Below, piece after piece: positions 19,155 through 26,490 of a stretch of DNA of 64,000 bases. A program made the position numbers and the translations under genes. Position 1 is the first letter of the stretch, and each line of letters begins with the position of its first letter. The DNA is from Lachnospiraceae bacterium (GTDB taxonomy: Bacteria > Bacillota > Clostridia > Lachnospirales > Lachnospiraceae). The DNA lies in assembly GCA_014804655.1 (NCBI GenBank), contig JAAUZK010000024.1:302252-366251 (forward strand), in the 5' to 3' direction. Under the pieces are notes generated by a model, which ran no database searches, was not told where the DNA came from, and saw nothing but the letters and a program-made list of their open reading frames with translations.

Positions 19155-20402
19155 CTATTTCCGGATCTGACCGTCCCCCCGTATCAGATACTTATATGTA
19201 GTCAGTTCCTTCAACCCCATTGGCCCTCTAGCATGAAGTTTCTGTGTGCTGATTCCGATCTCCGCCCCGAATCCAAATTCGAATCCGTCCGTAAAGCGTG
19301 TGGATGCATTGACATAGACACATGCGGAGTCCACTCCCTGCAGAAACGTTTCGGCATGTGCTGCATTTTCCGTCAGTATCGCATCGGAGTGTCTCGTATT
19401 GTACTTATTAATATGCGTCACAGCTTCATCCACAGATGTAACTGTTTTCATGGAAATAATATAATCCAAATATTCCGTGCCGTAATCTTCCTCAGTTGCC
19501 TCCAACGCATCGGGAATCAGCGTCATCACCTTTCGATCTCCGCGCATCTCTACATTTTTTGCCCTCAATGCTTCTCCCAGCGCAGGCAGAAAACGGTCGG
19601 CAATCTTCTCATGCACCAGCAGTGATTCACAGGCGTTACACACACCGATCCTCTGTGTCTTGGCATTAACGATGATGGGAATCGCCCGCTCCAAGTCTGC
19701 GTCTTCATCTACATAGATATGGCAGTTTCCCGTTCCTGTCTCAATCACGGGTATGGTGCTGTTCTTCACCACGGCACGGATCAGTCCTGCACCGCCCCTT
19801 GGAATCAGCACATCCACATACTGTTTTAACTGCATAAAAGCAGTTGTCACCGCCCTGTCATTATCAGTGATCAGCTGTATCGCATCCGCCGGAATCTGCC
19901 TGTTACACAGAGTCTCCGTAATAATTTCCGTAATCGCTTCATTGGAATAGAAAGCATCTTTACCGCCTTTTAAGATCACGGCATTGCCGGTCTTAAAACA
20001 TAGGCCGAAAGCATCTGCCGTCACATTAGGTCTTGCCTCATAGATGATACCGATCACACCCATGGGAACTCTGACTTTACTGATATGAAGCCCGTTCGGT
20101 CTGTCAAATGTCTCCATGACCTCACCCACAGGGTCATGCAGTTCCACGATTTGCCGCAGTCCTTCCGCCATGCCTTCGATACGCGCATCGGTTAGTTTCA
20201 GACGATCTAACAACCCTTCCGCCATGCCGCCCTGTTTTGCGATCTCATAGTCTTTTTGATTAGCCGCAAGAATTCGGTCTGTTTCCTTGACTAATGCGGC
20301 GGCGACCGCCTGTAATGCACCATTTTTCGCCTCTGTGGACAATTTCTGCAATTCATATTTTGCCGCTACGGCTTTTTCCCCCAGTGTCTCTAAATATTCC
20401 AT
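19155..20402 (-). CDS. proA: Gamma-glutamyl phosphate reductase
   Basis: A 415-residue aldehyde-dehydrogenase-fold enzyme that reduces glutamyl-5-phosphate to glutamate semialdehyde with NADPH in proline synthesis. The catalytic cysteine lies in QRIGVCNACESLLVHE (about residue 250). GGAGAGA precedes the ATG. Unusually, proB is not adjacent but more than 2.3 kb upstream on the same strand, with five genes between. Confidence 0.96.
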   Translation of the reverse strand: MEYLETLGEKAVAAKYELQKLSTEAKNGALQAVAAALVKETDRILAANQKDYEIAKQGGMAEGLLDRLKLTDARIEGMAEGLRQIVELHDPVGEVMETFDRPNGLHISKVRVPMGVIGIIYEARPNVTADAFGLCFKTGNAVILKGGKDAFYSNEAITEIITETLCNRQIPADAIQLITDNDRAVTTAFMQLKQYVDVLIPRGGAGLIRAVVKNSTIPVIETGTGNCHIYVDEDADLERAIPIIVNAKTQRIGVCNACESLLVHEKIADRFLPALGEALRAKNVEMRGDRKVMTLIPDALEATEEDYGTEYLDYIISMKTVTSVDEAVTHINKYNTRHSDAILTENAAHAETFLQGVDSACVYVNASTRFTDGFEFGFGAEIGISTQKLHARGPMGLKELTTYKYLIRGDGQIRK

Positions 20403-20443
20403 GTGAATCTCTCCATTCTTTCCGTTTTCAGATTTTCTTTATT

Positions 20444-20971
20444 TCAACTTTTCTTACCAAATCCGTTAAACCATGCCCGTTCTGAGAAATCTTTCTTTAT
20501 TGCATATTTTATTTCATCCTCTGCAACGCCCACCGGTAATAGACAAACAATTTTGTAATCCTTTGGAACACTCAATCTTTCTGCAAGTTTACCTGCGATA
20601 TCGTCATTATCAGTAATATGCCCCTCATACCAGCAGCTTTCATATCCCAATGCTTTTATCGCAAGCAACATATTCTCTATGCAAGCGCTATAATCCTGAA
20701 CCTGATAACATCTATCCCTATATGCATAAATTTTTTGTGTTAAAACTAAAATAAATGCCGGTGCCGTCTGACAAATGGGCGGATTGATCAGTTCTTTTAA
20801 ATCTTTTAGCAAATTCTCATCATCAACCGCAATCAATGATGTTGTCTGCTTATTGCAACCGGAAGGTGCCGCAAGTCCAGTCTCCATAATCGTAATTAAA
20901 TCTTCTCTTGGAACCGGAATATTCTTATATTTTCCTCTATAGCTCGTTCTACTCTTAATTAAATTTATCAT
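20444..20971 (-). CDS. Nitroreductase-family flavoprotein
   Basis: A 175-residue FMN-dependent oxidoreductase-like protein. The N-terminal SRTSYRGKYKNIPVP and GLAAPSGCNKQ are typical of the fold, as is the helix SACIENMLLAIKALGYESCWYEG. The substrate is unknown. The sequence is more AT-rich than proA, next to it, and may be a later insertion in the proline locus. A GGGAA site lies upstream of the ATG. Confidence 0.88.
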   Translation of the reverse strand: MINLIKSRTSYRGKYKNIPVPREDLITIMETGLAAPSGCNKQTTSLIAVDDENLLKDLKELINPPICQTAPAFILVLTQKIYAYRDRCYQVQDYSACIENMLLAIKALGYESCWYEGHITDNDDIAGKLAERLSVPKDYKIVCLLPVGVAEDEIKYAIKKDFSERAWFNGFGKKS

Positions 20972-21014
20972 ACAAATTATATTCCCTTTCTACATTAAAA
21001 ATCTTGTCCTGAAA

Positions 21015-21662
21015 TCATTCCTGTATATTGACCGACTGCAACACTCCTTCTTCCGTAAACAACATATCAGGTTTTATATCATGCGGCTCGTACGGAATCT
21101 GCTCAAGCACTTGACAACTGTAGGCAAGTGCCGCTGTGGTCAAATGTAATTCTACATGCCATCTGCAACCATTTTCTTTCTGTAAATCTGTTAATCTGTC
21201 CAAATATCTGTCATAAAACCCTTTGCCATAGCCGATACGATGTCTATCTTTATCAAAGACCGCACCCGGCACCCACATCATTACATGTATCTCTCCGGCA
21301 CCAATCTGTTCCGCTAACCATTTGGGAAAAGAGACGCTCTCCACCGGCTCCGGTATTCCCCGATATCCTTCTCTCAAATCTTCCGCAGTCGTAATCTGCC
21401 AAAACTCCATCTCTTCGCCGGAAACTTTCGGCGCAAATACGTACTTGCCGTCCGCCAGCGCCTGTACGATCAATGTTGCCGTATCGACTTCGCTTCGGTA
21501 GCTTGCGTATGTCAGAATTACCTGTGCTTCTTTATAGACTGAATGAGTCAATACACATTTTTTAATTTTAAAATCACAGCTTGCTCTTTCTTTGGCTGAA
21601 ATTTCATCCCGAACTTTCAAAATATTCTTGCGAATCTCTTTTTTCTCATCTTTTTTACTCAT
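21015..21662 (-). CDS. 5-formyltetrahydrofolate cyclo-ligase
   Basis: A 215-residue enzyme that converts 5-formyl-THF to methenyl-THF with ATP, feeding the one-carbon pool used by FolD, Fhs and MetH elsewhere in the window. The signature PGAVFDKDRHRIGYGKGFYD is clear, and the N-terminal KKEIRKNILKVRDEIS is typical. The usual C-terminal ExHD region reads YEPHDIKPD. ATG 21662 is preferred over the GTG one codon upstream. Confidence 0.92.
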   Translation of the reverse strand: MSKKDEKKEIRKNILKVRDEISAKERASCDFKIKKCVLTHSVYKEAQVILTYASYRSEVDTATLIVQALADGKYVFAPKVSGEEMEFWQITTAEDLREGYRGIPEPVESVSFPKWLAEQIGAGEIHVMMWVPGAVFDKDRHRIGYGKGFYDRYLDRLTDLQKENGCRWHVELHLTTAALAYSCQVLEQIPYEPHDIKPDMLFTEEGVLQSVNIQE

Positions 21663-21750
21663 CACTTTTTATCACCGATTTTACATTTACCGCCTTTTAT
21701 CGCTGAATGTTTTTCTTATTCATCATCTTTTCATTATCAAATGAATTTTC

Positions 21751-21978
21751 TCATTTGTCATTTTTCTTATCCCCGAATTTTTCCCCTAAATCAGTAACAG
21801 AACCGTCCTTTTCCACGATAGAAATATTATTAAGCTGTCCTCTCAGATTCGTCCGCACATTAGCGACATACGCCTGCCTTAACTGCTTCTGTTCCTCTTT
21901 TTCCTGCTCTGTCAGCCCTTCTGCCTGGGATTTGTGGTATAATTCGTTGATTCTCTTTGTCATCTGCTCTACGTTCAT
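21751..21978 (-). CDS. DUF896 (YnzC-like) small protein
   Basis: A 75-residue helical protein matching DUF896: MTKRINELYHKSQAEGLTEQEKEEQKQLRQ and the YVANVRTNLRGQL segment. The B. subtilis relative ynzC lies in the SOS-regulated yneA operon; its function is unknown. AGGAGAGA precedes the ATG. It probably shares a transcript with the cyclo-ligase downstream. Confidence 0.9.
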   Translation of the reverse strand: MNVEQMTKRINELYHKSQAEGLTEQEKEEQKQLRQAYVANVRTNLRGQLNNISIVEKDGSVTDLGEKFGDKKNDK

Positions 21979-22053
21979 ATATGAATCTCTCCTAAATTTC
22001 TAACATTCTCCCTTATTCCCATATCCAAATTATAGGAAAATATAGGTAGCTGA

Positions 22054-22359
22054 CTATACATATTCAAAAATCCCCTGAATAGCATCTACAATATTTATCA
22101 TTGCTGCAATAGAAAGCATATCTATTTTCTTATATCCACGTACTTTCAGATCAAGCAGCGCAAGTTTTTCACATTGAACACATCCCGTCGTTTCATCTGT
22201 AGAAATCAAAATATGAAGTGGTCCTTCGATTGAATTATCAAAAATCGGACACCCGATAATTTCTCCCGATGCATTAAAAAAATCTTTGCTGACAACCAAC
22301 ACCGGATGCTTAATTTTTTCTAACTTAATGATATCTCCCTGATGTAACTTTTCTGCCAT
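22054..22359 (-). CDS. mazF: MazF/PemK-family toxin
   Basis: A 101-residue endoribonuclease-type toxin. The fold is recognisable from the N-terminal LHQGDIIKLEKIKHPVLVVSK and ASGEIIGCPIF, and the later LLDLKVRGYKKI. It should cleave mRNA when not bound by its antitoxin. The ATG at 22359 overlaps the antitoxin stop as TAATG, with GAGAGG seven bases upstream inside the antitoxin gene, so translation is coupled. An ATG at 22365 is possible. Confidence 0.88.
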   Translation of the reverse strand: MAEKLHQGDIIKLEKIKHPVLVVSKDFFNASGEIIGCPIFDNSIEGPLHILISTDETTGCVQCEKLALLDLKVRGYKKIDMLSIAAMINIVDAIQGIFEYV

Positions 22360-22601
22360 TACCATGCCTCTCTTCCAACAGACTCTCCCCAATCATATTC
22401 ACCATCAAGATCAAGTTTCCCACCAAATTCTGCTGCTCTTTCTTCCAGAGTTCTATGGCGAAATGCTTTTACCAGTGTAATCACTCCGTTAGATACTGTT
22501 ACATCCAGTACCTCATTCAATTCAATTCCGGCAGTTTTTAAAATTTCTTTTGAGAGTCTGATTCCCTGACTGTTACCCCATTCTCTTACCTGTGTCTGCA
22601 T
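22359..22601 (-). CDS. mazE: MazE/AbrB-family antitoxin
   Basis: An 80-residue protein with an N-terminal SpoVT/AbrB-type DNA-binding fold (VREWGNSQGIRLSKEILKTA) and an acidic C-terminal tail (GKLDLDGEYDWGES), the segment that neutralises MazF in this family. GGAGG precedes the ATG at 22601; the frame to 22718 is spurious upstream sequence. It should also repress its own operon. It lies right after proB, so the pair probably rides the proB promoter unless it has one of its own. Confidence 0.9.
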   Translation of the reverse strand: MQTQVREWGNSQGIRLSKEILKTAGIELNEVLDVTVSNGVITLVKAFRHRTLEERAAEFGGKLDLDGEYDWGESVGREAW

Positions 22602-22726
22602 AGCAAAACCTCCATCACGCCAAGTTGGTATATACATAGTATATCCCAATTTACAAATAAAATCCAATACTAATCTTTCAGGCTTCTCATTTTTATACCA
22701 ATCCCTGTGCACTCCCAAAAATATTT

Positions 22727-23584
22727 TTAGTCATGCATCTGCTGTACATACAGCGGCAGATCAAACCCGTCATCTTTATGTGCCAGAAACAGTGTCCCGA
22801 TATTCTGTCCCGCCAGAATCCGGTGAATTACCTTAATGTCCGCACTGTTAGCGATTACCATATCTACACCCATGTTGTTGGCGATCTTCGCCGCCTGGAG
22901 CTTCGTATTCATCCCGCCTGTGCCGGCGCTGCTTCCTGTGGAGCTCTTCCCCATCTCCATCAGTTCATCTGTCAACCTCTCCACCACTTCTATATACTTC
23001 GCGTCCGGATTCGTTCTCGGATCATCTGTATAAAGTCCGTCTATATCCGACAAAAGCAACAGCATATCCGCATCGATCAGAGATGCTACAATCGCCGACA
23101 GCGTGTCATTGTCACCGATTCCCAGCTCGTAAGTCGCGATCGTATCGTTCTCGTTGACGATGGGCACTACTCCCAGCTTAAAAAGCTCCGCGAATGTATT
23201 GCGCGCATTAAATCGGTTCAGATTATCTATAATCGTATTCTTGGTCATCAAAATCTGCGCCGCCACTTGGTTATATTCTGCAAAAATCTTCTGATATGTC
23301 ATCATCAGCCTTGCCTGTCCGATAGCCGCGCACGCTTGTTTGACGGCCGTGGGATTATCCTCTCCGATATTCTGCATCATGACCGCTTTCTTACCCACTG
23401 CCACGGCACCGGATGTCACCAGCACTACATCCTTACCACGGTTTCTTAAGTCACACAGTTCTCTGACCAGCACATCCAGCTTGGTATAATCCAGATCTCC
23501 TGTCTCCTTATGCTGCAAGGATGAGGAACCGATCTTGATTACGATCCTCTGTTTATCTTTCATCATTTCTCTGATATCTGCCAT
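22727..23584 (-). CDS. proB: Glutamate 5-kinase, short form without PUA domain
   Basis: A 285-residue amino-acid-kinase-fold enzyme that phosphorylates glutamate in the first step of proline synthesis. VIKIGSSSL binds ATP phosphates, SGAVAVGKK and NENDTIATYELGIGDNDTLSA are substrate and nucleotide boxes, and GTGGMNTKLQAAK is conserved. The RNA-like PUA domain at the C-terminus of the E. coli enzyme is missing, so feedback control may differ. GGAGAAG precedes the ATG and a promoter lies at 23611-23640. Confidence 0.95.
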   Translation of the reverse strand: MADIREMMKDKQRIVIKIGSSSLQHKETGDLDYTKLDVLVRELCDLRNRGKDVVLVTSGAVAVGKKAVMMQNIGEDNPTAVKQACAAIGQARLMMTYQKIFAEYNQVAAQILMTKNTIIDNLNRFNARNTFAELFKLGVVPIVNENDTIATYELGIGDNDTLSAIVASLIDADMLLLLSDIDGLYTDDPRTNPDAKYIEVVERLTDELMEMGKSSTGSSAGTGGMNTKLQAAKIANNMGVDMVIANSADIKVIHRILAGQNIGTLFLAHKDDGFDLPLYVQQMHD

Positions 23585-23610
23585 TGTTCTTCTCCATGTC
23601 TCATCTTTAA

Positions 23611-23640
23611 ATTATAGAAAGTTCTTTAGCATATTTCCAA
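23611..23640 (-). promoter_or_regulatory. Promoter for proB and probably the genes after it
   Basis: Minus strand TTGGAA (23635-23640), 18-base spacer, TATAAT (23611-23616), about 25 bases before the proB start. Confidence 0.5.
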
Positions 23641-23671
23641 TTTACAAAGCAAATCCGGCATACTTAGATAC

Positions 23672-24373
23672 TCATTTGTATTTCCGAATGATCAGATGAT
23701 GGAAAAAAGCAATGTCCTGATATTCTTTCATGTCAGATACACGCAGTTCCACATCCATCATCTTTCGCTGCCACTGTTGGTCTTCCTGTATCTCCTGATT
23801 CTGCTGTAGATCCCAAAAAGTTCTGATACCCATCGTCTTTGTAATCTTAAAGTCCGCGCACCAGTCAGAAATATCGCCGTCGTTATAATAATGAATCTCT
23901 CCGAATTCAGAAGTCATACCGTCATTGCCGTCTAACAGGCTGTTCGCATGATCGAAATCATTGAGCAGCACCACCATCTGCATGACACGCCCCGCCCGAT
24001 TGTGTTTTACAAGCGACAGATAGCCGTCAGGCTTCAACACCCGCGCAAACTGACGCATAATCTCGTCCCGGTCCGCCGCATACTCCAGCACATTATGACA
24101 TAGAATCACATCAAATGCTTCGGACGGCAGTGTTTTAAGCACCCCCGTTCTACCGCAGAACTGCTCATACTGATGTTCCTGTCTGCGGTTCTCAACTCTT
24201 TGGGCGGAAATTTCCACTGCCGTCACATCATTTTTCTGCGCAAAATAATCCGCAGTAATTCCAAGACCGCTCCCGAAATCCAATATTTTTTTACCCTCTA
24301 TGTCACCTAACTGCGTCCAGATAATCTTCTTTAACAACATTTCCCATGTTCTGACCCCGCTCCAGTCCGTCAT
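23672..24373 (-). CDS. Class I SAM-dependent methyltransferase
   Basis: A 233-residue protein with the SAM-binding motif ILDFGSGLGITADYFA (about 30-45), an acidic end to strand 2 (VTAVEIS) and a motif IV region VILCHNVLEYAAD. The general shape resembles CmoM/SmtA-type methyltransferases, but the substrate cannot be told from sequence. GGGAGGAAG precedes the ATG. It is 38 bases downstream of the flavoprotein gene and probably co-transcribed. Confidence 0.88.
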   Translation of the reverse strand: MTDWSGVRTWEMLLKKIIWTQLGDIEGKKILDFGSGLGITADYFAQKNDVTAVEISAQRVENRRQEHQYEQFCGRTGVLKTLPSEAFDVILCHNVLEYAADRDEIMRQFARVLKPDGYLSLVKHNRAGRVMQMVVLLNDFDHANSLLDGNDGMTSEFGEIHYYNDGDISDWCADFKITKTMGIRTFWDLQQNQEIQEDQQWQRKMMDVELRVSDMKEYQDIAFFHHLIIRKYK

Positions 24374-24411
24374 GCTTCTTCCTCCCGTGTTCCATAATAT
24401 AAACGTTATTT

Positions 24412-26034
24412 TTACATAATCATCCGTTTATATTTCACCCCGATTTTCTCCGCGACCATCATGCCGTCCATCGCCGCGGATGTGATTCCGCCCGCATAGC
24501 CTGCGCCTTCTCCACAAGGGTAGAGTCCCCGTATCACAGACTGTCCCGTCTCATCCCGCGTAATTCTGACGGGCGATGACGTTCTGCTCTCGATACCCGA
24601 CAGATATGCGCCACTGTCCGCGAATCCGTGCATTTTCTGACCAATCAAGTCAATTCCCTCCACAAGCGCCTCATTCAGATTCTTCGGTAAAATATCATAT
24701 ACCGGCGCCCTATGATATTCACCTTTGACCGCCGGAGCAAAGTCAGGATATTCCTCCATGATAATCGATGCTTTCGAGGGCTGTCCCGTCACGGCACATC
24801 GATAGTCTCCATAGCGCTCCACCGGGACAGCACCGCCGCCGATCCGGTAAGCCTTTTCCTCCAGCTCTCGCTGAAATGCAATCCCCGCAAGCGGAGAATC
24901 ATCTCTATAATCCTGCGGTGTTACCGTGACGATCATGGCGCTGTTGCTGTTATCTCCGTTCCGTCCGCTGTAACTCATCCCGTTTACCGCAAGCTTTCCT
25001 GATTCCGAAGAAGCGTTGACCACATATCCGCCGGGACACATACAGAAAGAATAGACCCCTCTGCCGGAGGAAGTCTGTGCCGTCACTTTATAACTTGCCG
25101 CCGGAAGCAGAGGATGCTCTTCCACTCCGTATTGCATCCGGTCGATTAATCTGCGTGGATGCTCCATACGAAGCCCGACCGCAAAGGACTTTGCTTCCAT
25201 GGGTACTCGCTTCTCATAAAGCATTTCGAACGTGTCTCTTGCGCTGTGACCGATTGCAAGGATTACCGCTTCACAGGCGATGGTTTCTCCTCCGTTCACA
25301 ATCACCCCTGTTACACGATTCCGGTCTATGCACAATTCAGTAACCTGAGCATGGAATCTGATCTCTCCTCCCCACGCGCTAATCTGCTCCCGCATACTGC
25401 GTACAACCTTACACAGAATATCCGTGCCGATATGCGGCTTCGCCTCATACAGAATATCCTCCGGTGCACCGTTTTCCGCAAAAATCCGCAGAACCTCCCT
25501 GTTTCTGCCGTATTTATCTTTTACAAGCGTATTGAGTTTTCCATCCGAAAAAGTACCTGCTCCGCCTTCCCCGAACTGTACGTTGGAGCTGGGGTTAAGC
25601 ACTCCCTCCTGCCAGAACTTCTCCACATCCCTCTGCCGTTCTTCCACACAGCCGCCCCGTTCTAAGATAAGCGGCCTGTAACCGTGCTTCGCCAACAGAT
25701 AGCCGCAGAACAGTCCCGCCGGTCCTGTCCCAACAATAATCGGTCTATAACCTAACTGCTCCTCTCCTTCTGCCGGAAATATATAAGGTTTCTCAGTCAC
25801 CGCCTGTACCTGCTGACTCTTGCATGCTCGAAGTACTCTATCCTGCGCATCCACCCGCACATCCACCGAATAAATCACCATAATCTCCGGTTTCTTTCTG
25901 GCATCGATAGATTTCTTCACAATCTGCCATGAAAGAATCCTTTCAGGTGCTACCCGCAGTATTTTTGCAGTTTTATACAGAATATCCTCATGACTGTGCG
26001 AAAGAGGAACCTTGATCTGATTTACCCGAATCAT
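24412..26034 (-). CDS. FAD-dependent dehydrogenase, COG2509 type
   Basis: A 540-residue flavoprotein. The first 100 residues are a separate N-terminal domain typical of this group (MIRVNQIKVPLSH onward), followed by the FAD-binding box IIVGTGPAGLFCGYLLA (about 98-114) and ATP-free insert regions such as GTFSDGKLNTL. The C-terminal GEGAGYAGGITSAAMDG closes the FAD site. The family is uncharacterised; reduced substrate unknown. The AAAAGG site is ten bases from the ATG, slightly far. Confidence 0.88.
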   Translation of the reverse strand: MIRVNQIKVPLSHSHEDILYKTAKILRVAPERILSWQIVKKSIDARKKPEIMVIYSVDVRVDAQDRVLRACKSQQVQAVTEKPYIFPAEGEEQLGYRPIIVGTGPAGLFCGYLLAKHGYRPLILERGGCVEERQRDVEKFWQEGVLNPSSNVQFGEGGAGTFSDGKLNTLVKDKYGRNREVLRIFAENGAPEDILYEAKPHIGTDILCKVVRSMREQISAWGGEIRFHAQVTELCIDRNRVTGVIVNGGETIACEAVILAIGHSARDTFEMLYEKRVPMEAKSFAVGLRMEHPRRLIDRMQYGVEEHPLLPAASYKVTAQTSSGRGVYSFCMCPGGYVVNASSESGKLAVNGMSYSGRNGDNSNSAMIVTVTPQDYRDDSPLAGIAFQRELEEKAYRIGGGAVPVERYGDYRCAVTGQPSKASIIMEEYPDFAPAVKGEYHRAPVYDILPKNLNEALVEGIDLIGQKMHGFADSGAYLSGIESRTSSPVRITRDETGQSVIRGLYPCGEGAGYAGGITSAAMDGMMVAEKIGVKYKRMIM

Positions 26035-26261
26035 TGTATTTAAACCTTTTCCGTATTATATATCCCATATCATAATTTACTATAAGATTGCCGCCGAACA
26101 GGCAAACGTACCTCTTTTACCAGCGCTCACTATCTCTACCATCATACTTCACTCTGTGTTGTAAGTAAAGTTCCAATTTCCAATGTGGAACTCAATGTGG
26201 AACTCAATACTTTCACATTATTAGGAGAATGATACGTGGCAAAATATGATATCAATAACTT
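26035..26261. promoter_or_regulatory. AT-rich intergenic region with tandem 12-bp repeat upstream of the exporter
   Basis: Between the flavoprotein gene and the exporter promoter there is no supported gene. AATGTGGAACTC occurs twice head to tail (26182-26193, 26194-26205). GTTCCA (26170-26175) and TGGAAC (26186-26191) form an inverted repeat overlapping the first copy. This may be a regulator site about 60-90 bases upstream of the -35 box. Confidence 0.4.
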
Positions 26262-26289
26262 TTGACATGGCGATGATTCATGATATAAT
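26262..26289 (+). promoter_or_regulatory. Strong sigma-A promoter for the leader-exporter unit
   Basis: TTGACA (26262-26267) and TATAAT (26284-26289), both consensus, with a 16-base spacer. Transcription would start near 26296, leaving a leader of about 195 bases before the exporter ATG. Confidence 0.75.
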
Positions 26290-26329
26290 CAAGTTGATTA
26301 CTTTTATAATAGATAGGGGATATCAAAGA

Positions 26330-26371
26330 ATGCGTTTAAAAAATTATGCATTTAAACCTTTTGTTATGTAA
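26330..26371 (+). CDS. 13-residue leader peptide upstream of the ABC exporter
   Basis: The ORF reads ATG-CGT-TTA-AAA onward to TAA and encodes MRLKNYAFKPFVM. AGGGGATA lies about seven to twelve bases upstream of the ATG, a usable ribosome site. It begins about 35 bases after the predicted transcription start and ends two bases before a long hairpin. By analogy with leaders of inducible resistance and transporter genes, translation of this ORF, or stalling on it, could decide folding of the hairpin. The Arg-Leu-Lys motif at positions 2-4 resembles the basic-x-basic motif of macrolide-arrest peptides; that link is inference. Confidence 0.6.
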   Translation: MRLKNYAFKPFVM

Positions 26372-26372
26372 T

Positions 26373-26455
26373 TAGCTGTAAAATACGCAAATCATGATTT
26401 TCCAAGGAGATAGCAAGACTATCTCTATGTGTTATGCGATTTTACAGCTATTTTT
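26373..26455 (+). promoter_or_regulatory. Attenuator-like hairpin between leader peptide and exporter
   Basis: TAGCTGTAAAATACGCA (26373-26389) pairs with TGCGATTTTACAGCTA (26435-26450), 16 pairs with one bulge, followed at once by TTTTT (26451-26455). Inside, GAGATAG (26407-26413) pairs with CTATCTC (26419-26425). The outer stem plus T run has the form of an intrinsic terminator placed before the exporter ribosome site. Readthrough would be needed for exporter expression. Confidence 0.65.
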
Positions 26456-26490
26456 ATGCCTAAAATTCATAACATGGAGGAAAACATAAT

